A stretch of DNA of 64,000 nt from Ulva prolifera. Lineage: Eukaryota > Chlorophyta > Ulvophyceae > Ulvales > Ulvaceae. The stretch's first letter is position 1. The number at the start of each line of letters is the position of its first letter. The translations under genes and the position numbers were made by a program. The notes beneath the pieces were generated by a model. That model was not told the origin of the DNA and did no database searches. It saw nothing but the letters and a program-made list of their open reading frames with translations. Of the stretch, positions 1 through 16,094 are shown one piece after another. The stretch covers positions 1,550,001 to 1,614,000 of the forward strand of contig CM041200.1 in the NCBI GenBank assembly GCA_023078555.1. Direction: 5' to 3'.

Positions 1-1
1 C

Positions 2-2943
<2,942 letters not shown>

Positions 2944-3846
2944 GTGGTTCAGCGCATCAGAGGGTCCAAGGACTTGCATCGCCAATTTAGAGACTAAAAA
3001 ACGTAGCAGGAATTGCTGCCAGAAAATGGTGTGATGATTTTGATTTGTTACAACGGGCCCCACTGAATGGCCTTACTGCAATGTGCACTCACTGAATCAC
3101 CACACGCAGCACGACGGTCATGCAGGGGAGGAAAATAAGTGAGTGGATGCTTGCAATCCATGTGCGTGAGCCTTCTCAAGATTGTACGCGAGGGCAGGTG
3201 ACTCCGTTTTGTGTCGTCTCTCACCTCCACACAACTTGTATTCATGGCCAAAGGGGCTTCGAGATTGCGACCGATGTCGCTGCCGGCGCAGTCCACGTTA
3301 ATTGTCCACATACCAAAATTGTGTGGCATGTCTTAAATCGCGTGTGTGATGCTGCCTTCTGCAGCACGATTCCCGGGACGACCGCTCGTCTAGCATTGAA
3401 AGTGTCAGTCTGCTTTGGAAACTGCATGCGGCGAAAGCACTCAAGTGGAAGGTGATCTCTGAAGTGTTTGCTAATCGCAGCTCTCGTGCTGTTGATGCTG
3501 TATGGCAGTGATGCTTCCGCACGGTGCTGAATGCCCATGTATGTGACGCAGACAGGTTGCTGATGCTGGGGACCGCACAATCCGAGCTGAACATACACAG
3601 CAGCGGGGGAACTGCAGCTGTCATGCTCATTTGCATGCCAACAGGCAGGGTTCCCACTGATCCAAGTCTGTGCAGAAATGGTGGTGTTGTCACCAACAGG
3701 CCGCACACATGGTAGCTACTGCCACAAGACAGGCCACCGGGGCAGGCCCCAACTTCCAGCACAGCCACACAGAGGCTGCATCACAGCAAACCAAGCTTAT
3801 CCAGCGCACAAGCACTTACTGCCACCATGCCAGAGCCAGGCTGCAG
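2944..3846. other. Gap between NPHP4 and the transporter gene
   Basis: About 900 bp following the NPHP4 stop codon. It presumably holds the NPHP4 3' UTR and the promoter plus unplaced 5' exon(s) of the transporter. I looked for a transit-peptide exon. The frame around 3347-3455 is open and weakly basic, but no splice connects it convincingly, so I do not call it. Confidence 0.4.
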
Positions 3847-5704
3847 AGGTCCCCTGCACCACCGATGGCCCGTACTTCTGGCGGGTCGTCATCCCCACGG
3901 GGCTGGTCATGCTCGTGTGCAACATGGACCGCATCTGCATGAGCGTCGCCGTCATGCCAATGGCAAAAATGTTTGGATGGTCTCCATCAGTCCAGGTGAG
4001 AGCTTGACCCTCAAAATCCGCCCCCACGAGCCCCATCAATCGCCCATGAGCCGAGAGCCACAGCCGCGTGCAGGGCCTTGTGGGCGCAGCGTTCCTCTGG
4101 GGGTACATGGCAACTCAGCTGCTCGGAGGGCGCCTGGCGGACAGGTACGGTGGCAAGCGGGTCATCGCGGGCGCGATCGCATTCTTCTCCATCGCCTCGG
4201 TCCTCCCGCCCCTCCTTGCAAACGTCGTGCCGGCCAGCAGCATTCTCACGCTCGTGATCGCATCCCGCTTCCTAGGTTCGATCCCCTCCTTGCTACCCTC
4301 ACGCCCGCGACCGTCCGAGGCCATCACCCACCCAAGCGGTGCTGGTCCGGTGCTCTGCCGTGCAGCACTCGTACAATGCTCCCGCCTCTGTTGTCATCAG
4401 TCGCGGCTGCCAGAGTTGCAAACGGTACTGTGGATGTGGCTTTGAACATGTGCATGAATGTGCCGCCGGCCACACCTCCGCCTGCGCGGCCCTGCGGCAC
4501 CGCCTGCCTGCTGTGCAGTGGGCATCGGGGAGGGGGTCGTGCTGCCGTCGATGAGCGCCCTTGTGGCCACCAAGGTCGCGCCGGCGCTCAAGGCGCGCGC
4601 GCTCGGCACCGTCTTCACCGGCTTCCACTGTGGCAATCTCGTCGGCCTCGCGGTGTCGCCCGCCATCATCGCCGCGCACGGCTGGTCCGCCCTCTTCCTC
4701 TCCTTCGGCTTCCTCGGCGCGCCCCTGTTGGCCCTCTGGCAGCTCGCGATGCCCCGCACCACCCCCGCGGCGCCCCCCGCGGCGAGTAGCGCCTCGGCCG
4801 CGGCGGCCAGCGGTGGCGGGAGGCAGAAGGCGTCAGTGGGCGCATTTCTGCGGCACCCGGCGGTGCTGGCGATCGCGGTGGCTAATTTTGTAAACCACTG
4901 GGGGTACTTCATCTACCTGTCGTGGATCCCGAGCTTCTTCTCGAGCATGTACGGCCTCGACCTGCAGAGGTCGAGCTTCATGGCGTTTGTGCCGTGGATT
5001 GCAATGGCGGTCGGGTCGTCGGCGGCAGGCGTGCTTGCAGATGCGCTGGTCGCCCGCTGGCCGGTGCGCCCCCCCCCCCGCGCTCCTCCTCATGTGTCTG
5101 CACCGTTCCAGCCCCTGGCGCCTGGCCCAACCACTGCAGGATAGAGCAGCGCATACATCCGCCTTCGTTGTGTGACGGTGGAACATCTGCCCTGCGTGCT
5201 TCACTGTTGAAAGGCTTTCCATGACTGCTGCGGTCTCCCACATGTCTGAATATGACTGGGCTGGGTGATGCTTCCGTTGAGAGAACATGTGGAGCCAACA
5301 TTACGTGGGGTGTGCAGGTGGTGAAGGTGCGCAAGGTGATCCAGGTCACGGCGTTCGCAGGCCCGGCGCTCGCGCTGCTGCTGCTCACCGTGCCGCACGT
5401 CACCGCCGGCACCGCGATGGCGCTGTTCACCGTCGCGCTCGGCGTGCAGTCCCTCGGCCAGGCGGGCTTCGTCGCCAACATGTCGGACGTTGCGCCGGAA
5501 AATGCCGGGCAGCTATTCGGCCTGTGCAACACGTTTGGGTCATTTGCCGGCATCGTCGGCGTGTCGGCGGCGGGGGTACTGCTCGAGGCGACGGCCTCCT
5601 TCAACGCGCTGTTCTACCTGTCTGCCGCCCTGTACGCCACTGGGGCGGTCATGTTCTGGGTGTTTGCGCAGGGCGACGCCGTGTTCGGGGGCGACGGCAA
5701 GTAG
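3847..5704 (+). CDS. PHT4/SLC17-type anion (phosphate) transporter, MFS; 5' end uncertain
   Basis: Exons about 3847-3995, 4074-4275, 4519-5063 and 5318-5704 splice in consistent phases. The protein starts with a first transmembrane segment carrying LVMLVCNMDRICMSVAV, then GYMATQLLGGRLADRYGGKR, the loop motif of the PHT4/ANTR and SLC17 families. It continues with GIGEGVVLPSMSAL, NHWGYFIYLSWIPSFF and ends with NTFGSFAGIVGVSAAGVLLE. About 12 membrane helices are present. PHT4 members export phosphate or ascorbate across plastid or Golgi membranes, and plastid forms carry a transit peptide. That exon is not identified here, so the location is open. The third intron begins GTGCG followed by an 11-base C run. 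The first exon boundary at 3847 is the least certain part. Confidence 0.85.
5069..5079. repeat. C11 homopolymer just after a donor site
   Basis: Run of 11 C on the sense strand, starting 5 bases after the GT donor (5064) of the transporter's third intron. Confidence 0.9.
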
Positions 5705-5925
5705 GCATGTGCCGGGCAGGTGCACAGCGGGAGCTGGTCGGCAGTTACACGGCCTTAGCAGGGCCTCCTAATAATCGGCGCCGCCGAGTCGATGTGGCAG
5801 CACACCGTTGTAACATCGCACGTCATTGTGATCTACTGGCATCTATTCATGTGTGCGGGACTGAAACAGAGTGCATATGCAACGAGAGGGTTCCGCTCGG
5901 CAGGCGGGCGCGGCCTCTGCCCGCC

Positions 5926-8900
5926 TCATCGCCCGGCTGCCGATGGGGTGGCCTCAGGCGTCCCCAGCCGCAGTCGGTCCACGTCCGACATGACGTCATG
6001 AAGCTGGTAGCGCCCTCTGGCCCCTTCGCCGCCGAGGCGGGCCTGCACCTCCAGCGGCAACAGGAACCCCCCGCGCTGGAAGCGGCGCAGTGCTGCGTCC
6101 GCCTTGGTGGCCGCCGCGCCGCCTCGGCACGCCATGAGGCGCGCCGCGAGGGCCATCACCGTGGGGCCGTCGCGGTGCGCGCTCGTGGCAACGGCGTCGC
6201 TGAGGTGCAGCGCGTCTGCGGTGGCCATGTCCGGTGCGGCGCGCTGCACGGCGGCGGAGACGCGCTCCACTGCAGCCGCTGACGTGCCGGGGACGGTGAA
6301 GGCCACGACCGCGAGCCGCACGAGCTGCGGCTTCCCCATGCACCCGATCAAGCGCTCCGCAACCTGCATGCGTCCCCGCATCAGCCCCCCGGCCACCATG
6401 GGCTGCCTGAGGCATGCCAAGGCCTGCTCCAATGCGCGTCGCCGGAGGTGCAGCGCGGCGTGCCCATGCCGCTGCGAGCTTCTCCGCCGCAAGCCATCAC
6501 ACAGTTGAACACGGCTGTCCGCCTGCCGAAGAGGCCTTGCAAACAGAACTTCGGTCACAGTGGCTTCTGCAGGGGCTCATGCATGCGTGGCATGCATGCA
6601 TACACAAACATACTTCTGCCATACCCCCCTGCTGGTCGGGTGTTCTGGCTGCCGCCAGGAGGAAGTGGCGGGTCGGCGTACCTGATCACGGCACTCCCCC
6701 AGTCCCGAGACCGCCGCCGCGAGCGCCTGTCGCACCGCAGGGAGGTCTGCGCTGGTCACACGCGCCGTCTGCGCCTCCCCGCCAGCTGCGACGTCCGCCC
6801 CCCCTGCTGCGGCCAGCCGGTCAAACTGCCCCACCGCCCCTGCCTCCGCGTCCTCCGTGTGCGACCCGCCCGTGCTGGGCGTGCTAGCCATGCTGGGCGT
6901 GCTGCCGTCTCCAGCAATCGATCTACTGCGGCCGGCCCCCGAGGCGACCTGCAGGTGCTGGTGCGCCCCGCAGCCGCGCCAGGCGTGCCACACGGTGTCC
7001 GCAATGACGTCCGGAATGCATGAGCCCTGCGCGATGCGGGCGCGCAGTGCGGCCAGCACGGAGCACAGCAGCTGCAGCGCAAGGCGGCTGCGCTCCTGCA
7101 CGGCCGCGCGCGCGTACGCCGCCGCCGCCATAGACAGGGCCTTGTCGGACGCGCTGCGCATGTGCTGCATGAGTAACGGTGCCGCGGTGTCGTACAGTGG
7201 CCCTGAGTGCAGCTGCAGGGTGGAGAGGCCCCATACGGTGGTCGCGAGCTGCCGCGGTGAGAATGTGGAGATGTGGCCGCGAGCCACGGCGGGGTCCGAG
7301 ATCGCGGGCAGCGGCCGCAGCATGCGCATCACGATACGTGCCAGGGGCTCCTGCACGCCACGCTGCGTCACCGTGCAGAGCGCATATACCACGCACCAGA
7401 CCACCTGCAGGCACATACCGCACGCGCAGATGCCACGCCTCTGGTCACAGCGGTGCCGGGTCATCAGGCCCCAACACATCTAGCAATGCCGAATGACGGG
7501 ATGCGTTCCTGTCTGACAGCTCAAACACACTGACTCAGTGATGCTGCCGAGACGGGGCAGGGAGTGGCCTCGGGCGGCTGCCCTGTTGCGGGCAATCGCG
7601 GCAACGGTCCTGGCTCCGCCGTTGGTGTGCGCGCACAGAAGCCCGCAGCAAGAGCACCCGAAGCGGCTGCGACACAGCCTGCAAACCCTTCCCTGTGCAC
7701 ATGGGCAGCCCCACAAGCAATCGGTGCTGTCAGCTGCCATTGGCACTCGGTCCCGGTGCCCGGCGCTTGTCACATGCACGTCATGATAAGGCTGGCACCT
7801 TGCTTGCTTGGCTGTGACCGGCTGCTACTCAGTACAGCGGCAGCCGCACATGGTGCAAGACCCGTGCGGTGACACAGCAGCAGCGGAGTAGCACAGAACA
7901 CGTGGCATCGTCGGCACATGGACAGCGACAGCGACGCGTGCCTGGAGGTCGGCAGTGGGGGCGCAGTGCAGGCGGGCGAGCGCCCAGATGGCGGCCGAGA
8001 TGTCCATCGCGTTGCTCTGCCGCTCGCTGAGCTGCGCGAGCACGGCGGCGAGGGTGTCCGGGAGCGCGACGTCCAGCGCCGCAAGCGCCCACAGGGTGTT
8101 GGACAGGTGCTGCGCGTCCATGTGCGGCGCGAGCCGGTCGACGGCGAGCGTGAGGCCCGTGATCAGTCGCCCGTCCGTGCTCCCGAGCTTCGCGACTGCG
8201 TACAGCGTGTTGGCCACCCCCTGCACCACTCCCTGTCCTCAGCACCGACCTCCGCGTGTGGGGCCTCTTCACCCTGCTCCGGCAGTGCTGTGGGGAGACC
8301 GAGTGTGACTTGTTGCTACCGCAGAGCCCTGAGATGAATTCATACAGACGACTGCAGTCAGCCATCATGGCTGGCAGAGGGGTGCGGGAGGCGGGGGGAG
8401 TGCACCTGTGGGTCGAGCTGGTGCACGAGGGAGGCAGTGTGAGCGACGGCGCTCTCCTGCAGCGTCTGCATGCCAGGCTTGCTGCCGAGGTTCTGCCAGC
8501 CGCACTTGGCGGTGGTGAGGTTGGCGAAGGAGTACAGCAGCATGGAGGCGCCCCGCCAGCGCAGCTCGTGAAGGCGCAGGCGGGCAGGCTGCCCTGGGGA
8601 TGTGCTCGGCTGAGCTCCCGGGAGCGTAAGCGGCATCAGCCACAGCATGACGGTGCTGAGGTCGTCCGGGGTGGCTTTGTATCGTGGGCTGGAGTGGTGT
8701 ATCGCCTTCTGCAGGCTGTGCAGCCCGACCACCCGCTGCATCAGGCCAGCGGTGCTCGCTGACTCCGACATCACCCTCAGGCACGACCGAGGCTCGCGCA
8801 GGCCGTGGAAAGGAGTCTCCAGCATTCTTGCGCCTCTGCCGTGATGTGCAGTCACCTGTATGGCACAAGTTTCTCAGGCGTGGATCATGCATGCAAGCTA

Positions 8901-9258
8901 ACCTGTAGCAGTGTGACTGGCAGCCCGATCATCCAGGGCAGGGAGCGCTTGGGGTGGACGACTGGGAGCTCACCTTATCGCTTGGACCAGGTGATGCCTG
9001 ATTCTTGCGTTTGAGGTGAGTCTCGCGGTTGGCATGCTGAACAAGCGCTGTCAAGGTGACCAGGTCGCCAGAATCTCCGCCCCACCACCTAGCGTCGCTG
9101 GGGCGTCGGATGGTTGTGTCACCGGCTGCAGATTGCACAGAGAAGCATCTCTGTCGAAATTCGTTGGCGTGGGCAGAAAGATGTGCCGGGACGAATGTAG
9201 ACTGTTGCAACGCCACAGTCACAGTCGGCGAAGCGAGCAGCTTATGAAGTCGACGCAT
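5926..9258 (-). CDS. Octotricopeptide-repeat-like (OPR/FAST-like) organelle RNA protein
   Basis: Five exons splice in phase 0: 9258-8974, 8855-8406, 8232-7918, 7404-6682 and 6471-5926, giving about 772 residues. The N-terminus, MRRLHKLLASPTVTV onward, is rich in Arg, Leu and Ser without acids. It contains RCFSVQ, which looks like a mitochondrial presequence cleavage site (inference). Helical repeats follow, including VANTLYAVAKLG, LSNTLWALAALDV, ISAAIWALARLH, VVWCVVYALCTV and LATTVWGLSTLQL. This NTLWALA pattern is typical of the algal OPR and FAST/RAP-type proteins that bind organelle transcripts for stability, splicing or translation. No RAP domain is visible at the C-terminus. The exon 3/4 and 4/5 joins are my best choice among several. 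An alternative donor at 6689 exists. Confidence 0.72.
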
Positions 9259-10052
9259 CGAAAGATATGATGTAGTGACCCGCATGCCATACACTCATTT
9301 GTTGCGAGCCGGTGCAGGTGTGCGGACGTGCAGCGCTCCTCAGACACACGGCATCCGGCATGGAAGGCTACACGGCCAAGCTTGACGTGATACCGCTAGA
9401 CCAATCTTGGATCACCTCGCCCACAATCAAGATCAATTGCAGCGTCAGCTGCTGCAGCAGAATGACGCGAAGGCCGTCCACGGATACGCTCCAGAGCGGT
9501 AACGGCACGTCCCCATGCATGCCGGCCGCTGCACCGACGCACGCAGCTGCAGTTGTTTTATATTCGAGACAAGAACATCAAGCCCGCCAGTCGCGCAAGA
9601 AGCTCGCAGATGCGACATCCTGACAAAACAAGCATTACCAGGCTCTACCGCGCTGGGAACCTTGCGCCGGGGCCTGAAATGGCACGAACGCGTGCCCCGC
9701 ACACATGTCTACGAGAACGCTCAGCCACGATCAGTCAAGACAGCCGCGGAGGCTCACGAAGCGCAGCGCCAGCGACGCGGCGGAGCCACGGCAGCACGAG
9801 ATCCTGGATTCGGTCGCTGGGCGGGGAGAGGCCGTTGTCCGGCCGAGCGCGTGCTCCGAGGAGTGCTGCCTTCGATCGTCGACGCCTCCAACGAAGGCGG
9901 CGGCAGTACTCCCTGCGACATACCCACACCATGCAACACGCGGCATAACGTATTATCACGTATTACACGGGATTGTGCCTGAAGTCGCAATCACACGCGG
10001 GAGTGGAAAGAATGTGAATCAGCCAGGGACGCATGCAGGCGCCACAGCCGCT
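9259..10052. other. Gap with one weak reading frame (9705-10070, +)
   Basis: It contains the promoter side of the OPR gene and the 3' side of the CXC gene. An ATG-initiated frame at 9705-10070 on the plus strand encodes 121 residues with a charged N-terminal half (SASDAAEPRQHEILDSVAG). It has no recognisable domain and sits in GC-rich sequence where open frames arise by chance. I do not call it a gene. Confidence 0.3.
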
Positions 10053-13000
10053 CTACGATGCTTCACATAATCGAAGCAGACCCATCACAGCATACTCCTC
10101 CTCCTCGTTATTCTCGCTGGCCATGAACAGCGAGTTCCTGTGGCCCCCAGGGTCCCCACGCGGAGACGCCGACGGCCGCGCCCCGCCCCGAGGGGACGGC
10201 TGCTTCGGCCGAGGCGCTGACACCGGCTCTGATGGCGCCGCCGCCACGTGGCCAGCCCCCCGCCCCCGGCGCTCCTCACGGCGCTGCGACCTGTGTGCCC
10301 CTGTGGACGGTGCGCCGTGCCCCCCAGAGTCTGCCGCGCCGGCCTGGCCCGTCCGCTGCGATGCGGTGATCGCGGAGCGGGCCCGCTTCGGCACGCAGAC
10401 GCGCCTACCCAGCAGGCCGCTCATGAAGTCCGAGTGCTCAGAGGCAGCGGCCTCGGGGCCGGCCGCCTCAGCGCCACCGGCCTCTGCGACCCCCCGCCTC
10501 CGCTTCCCCGCTTGCAGCACGTCATCGAAAGCCACCTGCATGCACTCAGCCCTCGCCACTCCACGGCGGAGGAGACCGGCCACCGCCGCGACGGCCACAA
10601 ACCGCTGCAGAGGCAGGAGGCAGACAGCGCCCTCGTGCGCCATGCCCCATGCGAGCCCAGCCCTCCAGGAGCAAGCAGCAGCGGACTTCGTCAGGCGAAC
10701 GTGCTCCAGCAGTCTGGGGCATCCCACGCAAGCAGGCCCCGGTGCTCGGTGCCCGAGAGTGCCTGCACCGGGCAGCCTGGCACGCTAGCACAGCAGGGGG
10801 CTCACGAGAGGGGGTGTGCGGGGGCGCGCCTGAGTCAGCCGGGGGCCCTCCTTCTCCGCACGCTGCCGTAGGCGCGCACTGCGGAAGCGCGGCTTATCTG
10901 ACACCCCCGCGGAGGCAGCCCCGCATGCCTCCGGGGCCCCGGCGCTGTCTGCGTCGGCGCCGGCCGCGCGCGCACCCGCCCCAGCATCTGCACCGCCGCC
11001 GTCCCCGCACCCGCTGTCCCCTGATGCCTCCACCTCCGCTGATCCGCCGCCGCTGGGCTCGGGCACCTCCTGCACATGGGCCTGCCGTGTGTGACATGAG
11101 AGGAGCCGCACGCTGGCCTCACACAGGCCGACTCCAGTCGACAGGCGCCACTTGTAGCGGAGGGAGGGCAGGCATGGCGCAGAGGAGAGAGAGCGCGTGC
11201 GCACCGCTTGCGGCTGCGAGCGCCTGCTGCGTGGCGCAGGCGCCGGTGGCGAGTGCGCCGTGCGGGGGTGGCCGGGGCAGCAGATGGCGTGGAGGTCGGC
11301 CTGCCGCATCTCGACCCTGTGGAACCGGAGCTGGACTCCACACGTGTCCGTCACCTCTGCACAACCGAGATTCGTGACAGCGGCAGCAGCGCCCACGAGT
11401 GAGCGCAGCAGGCCCAGGACACATGCACGCCTGAGGCTGTGGCGGGCGGTGTGCACACGATGGCGTGGCTACGTGTGGTCGTGGCGTGTAAGTTGAGCGG
11501 TGTAGGCGTGTGGGTGAGTGCGGGTGCATATGCAGATGCGCGGCTGGCGTGGCTGTGGGGCCCCCTTCCTGTGCTGGGCGGCCATGGCCAGATTCGGCGT
11601 GGGTCGGCTTCCGTTGTGATTGGTGGCTTGGGTGTGCTTGTCCTTGCAATGCACACACGATGGCGCGTGCACGCACCTGGTGGGAGCGCCTGTGAGGGGA
11701 TGAGCAGCGTCGTCTGGTCGTTGCCTGCCGCTGCAGGGTCGGCCGCGATCTGGACGGGCACCGAGGCATATGCGGCGCCGGACGCGGGGATGTGCGGCGA
11801 GGACGACACGAGCCAGGCCAGCACCCTCCCCCCCACCGCAGCCGCCGCCTGCATGCACCCACAGCCTCTCTGGCAATGCCGTCGGCGGCCACGGAACACC
11901 ACAAGACCTGCCAGGGCCTGATGGTGCAGTCGCAGATTCTACAGCCTGTGCAGGGCTGCAGCGTGCGCACCTCTCCCTCCACCAAGGCGCCGTTCGTTGC
12001 GCCAGCAAGTGGCGGCGCCGCCATGGGCGTTGCGCCATGCGCGTCGCCCCGACACACACCCGCGCCCCTAGCACTGAACCCCCATTCTCGCCCCGCTAGC
12101 GGGCAGTCCTCTGCGCCGCTTGGCGCCTCGTGGGCGGCTGCAGCACCAGCAGCGCCGCCACCAGCCCTCCCCCCCCCTGCGTTGTCGTCAGCCTCCGCCG
12201 TGTCACCTTTCTGCCTCCTGCGAGAGCCGCGTTCCATGCCGCCCCTGCTGCAGTTGCTTGCTCCGGACACCGCCCCGGTGGCGTGCACCTCGTGGTTGCG
12301 TGGCGGAGCTGCGCGCCTGTGGCTGAGTGCTGCAGGAGGCGGGCCCCTGACCTCCGGAGACACGGTCAGCGGCACCGCAGCAGACACGCCGCCATCGCGG
12401 CACACGGTGATGCGCACAGGCTGCGGCGCCTGCGGCCGCGCCGCCTCCAGAGGCACAGCCTTTGATGCCAGTACAGCCACAGGCTTCTCCCGCTTCGCTG
12501 GCTTGCTCGGACCTGCACACTCACAGACACTGCTCAGGCGTGCGGCCGCTGTGCAGGGGCGGCAGATGCAGGGGGGGCCGCAGAGGGGGGCCGCACCAGG
12601 GGGCACAGGCGGGCTCCTCGGCGGCGCTGTGGTGTCGCGGTGCAGATCGGGCCAGCCGAGCGAACCCGGGCCGCGCTCTTCCAGGATGCGGTCCAGGGCC
12701 GTGAAGTTCAGGCCGCTCGGCAGCGCCAGCTTCGTGGTCTTGAGCTGCTGCAGCAGGAGGCGGTGCATGTCCTGCACCGCGTGCTCCTCTGCGTGCGCAG
12801 CCTCATCAGGGCCCGCGCCTGCCTCCCTGTCTGCCGCGCCAAGGGTGGCTGCCTGGGGGCTGGGCGTCTGTGCTTGCGAGGCCATTGCTGCAGCTCGCAG
12901 TTCCGCCGCGGCCGTGAGGCGCCCCGCGGGCGTGCTGCCCCGGGAGGCCTGCGACCCTGCTGCGCCCTGCTTCGCTGTCGGCACGGCCGCATCGGCTGAG

Positions 13001-14769
13001 GGGCTGCTGTCTCGTTCTGCGGCCGCCTCGGCACCATGCTGGCTGTGCTGTGGCTGAGGTGCCGCGCGCGTGTCGCGGGGTGATGGGCTGCCTGGAGCCG
13101 GCTCACCGGCCTTCATGCGCTCGATCTCCTCTGCGGCCTTGACCAGGTTGAGCAGGCTGGGGTGCGGCCGCTCCGAGGAGTCTTCACTGCCAGGCTCGCC
13201 AGAGTCGTCCTCCGAGCCGCTGCCTAGCTGACTGGGGTGGTCGAACTTGGAGAGGCGGCCATGGCGTGCCGTGGGCGCATCGTCGTGCATGTGCTCCTCA
13301 CTGAATGCTGTGTGGGTGCGCATGGGGCGGGTCAGGAAGCCTGCCTTTCCCCGGCTGAGCATCGCCTCGTCGATGCCTGGTCTCTCACCGTACACATTCT
13401 CGCAGTCCTTGCAGCAGCAGATAGGCATGCACCCACGTCCAGCCGCGAAGCATTCACAGTAGCCCTTCAGGCATCGGGACTTCAGGCAGTTGCACCCCTT
13501 GGCAACAATCGGATTCTGCAGAGAAGCACGATGAGACAAATTCTCTTCCAGGTACTGTGTTGTACCGCCACGTCTGGCGATGAGTCACACCTTCTTGTCC
13601 TGGAAAGCGTGTGGATTCTTGACGTTCACCTTGTGTCGTCTCTTGTGCACTTCGTTCACATTTTCCTCCGTGTTGCCGCAGTCGACACAAGCACATCCGT
13701 CGCAGAATTTTCCTGCACACAACTCGCATTCGAGGCAGCCGAAGACGTGTGTACTCTCTGCTCCCAGAGGTCTGAAGACGACTTCACTTGGAATATGCAC
13801 GGCTCTGTCGATGGGTCAGGAGGGTACGCAAATATTTGCGCTGCAAGTCGCAGCGAGGAAAACTGCACGGAAGGCCCGTACTCGCTGCGAAACACACGCA
13901 ATATAGCTTAAGGCACCGCGAATTTCGGCACTTGCATCCCAGTTGTGCCTTTAGCTCCTCCTCGCCAACGCCTCGCAGCTGTTCCTGCAGCAAGGCAACA
14001 ACTGCTCGTTGAAAAATAAATCCATCATTCGGCCAGTCACCCGTAAGTTGACCGATTTGTGTGCATAGATATTGCAAAATCGCGCAGTGTGGGCAGGACG
14101 TGAACAGCTTACGTTCGAATAGCTTGCTGGTTTAAAACGGCGTGATGGCGAGCAACGCTACAGCACGCCACACAATTACAGTCCATACATCTGAGACTGC
14201 TCGGGGCGTTCTGTTTCAAATCACGTCATACCATCGCTGCGAGGGCCATGGCGGTGTTAGATAGAACACGCGCTCATGTCAATTCCAGCTATACTGGATA
14301 GGCCTGTGAATAGGTGATGCTGGTTCGGCCGGGATACCGGTGAGCGAAGTCGTACGGCATGCTTCAATTTAAACAGCTCATAGCCAACTGCGTATTCAAT
14401 ACCAGCATTCAGATCACAGCGTATAAATCACACCGCCAATCAGACCAAATATCAACGATAAAGTATCACTGGAATAATGTGACAATACGTGCAAAGTCAC
14501 GAAACGCATACGAGACACCACCGCGGGTTCAGCACCACTTCGCAAATGACCGCAGCATCCACGATGGTGATATTTGAAACTCAATGCCAAGGAGCCATCG
14601 CAATTTGAAAATATGTCAAGTTTAGTCTCACCTCTGTGCCGTCCATACCAGACCCGCTCCTGATCGGCCACGCAGCCTCGCTTTGGCCGTTTCGAGCAGA
14701 GCGCCTGCCAGAGGACGGCCCTGAGTCTCCATGCTGATTATCACCGTAGCTTTTGCGGCTTTGTCTCAT
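10053..14769 (-). CDS. CXC (CRC) domain protein, TSO1/tesmin/LIN54 type
   Basis: Reliable exons are 13984-13882, 13712-13591 and 13515 to about 11930. Splicing gives the two-part cysteine domain [30 protein letters not shown], then a linker with KNPHAFQDKK, then CNCLKSRCLKGYCECFAA-GRGCMPICCCKDC. This is the classic pair of CXC repeats that binds CHR-like DNA elements (TTYGAA) in LIN54/DREAM and plant TSO1/CPP regulators of cell cycle and germ-line genes. Exon 14769-14632 (MRQSRKSYGDNQHG start, perfect AG/GTGAG donor) joins in phase as a probable first exon. The C-terminal part is long, low-complexity and Ala/Pro/Ser-rich. A last exon ending at 10053 contains SENNEEEEYAV. Exon limits between 11930 and 10730 are not resolved. 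Antisense open frames here are composition shadows. Confidence 0.8.
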
Positions 14770-16094
14770 CTGACCAGCTGCATCAGCATACAACAATTCT
14801 GCACGATCAGCCAGTTGAACGAGCCCGAATCGCCTGTGCCAGAAACAATGTACCACGATGCGGACAGCGAATCGAGGGGTATATAGTGGCGAAAATCTTC
14901 TGCGCTACCTCAAACGAGCGGGAGAAAATCAAACTGCTGGTTCCTAAATACGGGATCGTACCACGAGCGCGGAGGCATGGCCCATTACGACAAACAGGTG
15001 AAGCTGAGATGATTTTCTACTCAACGCGGTCGATGCTGCTTGTGTAGATTGTTCGCATTGCGCCATGCGGCCCCGAGCCATGCAAAGCTTCGAATGCTGC
15101 ATGCTTCGAATTTTTTCAAGCAGAACTGGGCCATGCTTGAGGTCGAGGCGCAGGCACCAAATGAACCAGCAGCTATACTAGTTGTTCTCGTATACCATTA
15201 TTTGTTTTACCCGGTATTCGCCTCTGAGAGCAGCCCGTGGGCCCGCTGACGCTCGGCAAAAGCGTGCAAAAGCTAAGAACTTTGCACGCCATACCCGTTC
15301 TTCATCTCAGATACCTTAAGCTCGTGCGAGCTCCAAATTGTCTCGCACAGGTGCCGTGGCTGGAACCGCTCGCATACCCCCGCCTGCATGAAGCTTTGAC
15401 AGGGCGGTCATGAGCGATCACCGCGCAGATGTCACACATTCCAATTTCCTTTCTACCTTTACGCTGCTGCGGCGTTTTCTGGACTTGCAAACGAGCTTGT
15501 TGTTCCAAAGTTCAAAGGCAATTCTGATCGCGGCTTTCACAACGCCAAATCCACATGACAACTCGGATCAGCCAACTTCTGATAAAATTTGCCTGCATAT
15601 GCACGCATTTGGGCATGCGCTGTGTCTTGCTGCAGCATAACGGCATTGTCCGTGATGGCTCGCACGTTTGAACAAGCATTGTGAAATTGTTGCATTCGCT
15701 GTCCACTCGCACGATTTGGAACAAGATGATGTTTGCACACAAACTATAAAATGTTGTTCATTGTAAGTGACGTGAACAAAACTGTTTGCGCCATGTGACG
15801 TTGCTGCCAGTACTGCGTGTGGCCCATTCCACGCGCGAACATGCATTTACTTGCTGCCGCCAGAGCCGTACGGAGATGCACTGCATCTGTCATATGTGGT
15901 CTATGCTGTTACCTTAAACCTACTCATGGATAGAGTCTTGCGCTCTCTATTGCCCAGCGTAGCGCAGCCCCTGTACTCGATCAGCATCGGTGCGTGGTCT
16001 ATATCGTTTGTGTTTGGTGACGTCCAGGAGTCAGCAGTACATAGCTTCACCACCTGTACAGCAAAATTCGGTCGGAGGTGCAGTGGATGCAATT
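14770..16094. other. Divergent intergenic region, CXC gene / DGAT2
   Basis: 1.3 kb of lower-GC sequence between two divergently transcribed genes, probably holding both promoters. I see no convincing coding exon and no clear TATA-initiator pair. Confidence 0.4.

Noticed and set aside
4270..4290. GGTTCGATCCC resembling a tRNA B box
   Set aside because: It lies at an exon-intron boundary of the transporter gene. There is no A box at the right distance and no acceptor stem.
11792..13057. 421-residue plus-strand frame opposite the CXC gene
   Set aside because: It is antisense to a clear coding exon in high-GC sequence, where the complementary frame stays open by composition. It has no domain and no splice support.
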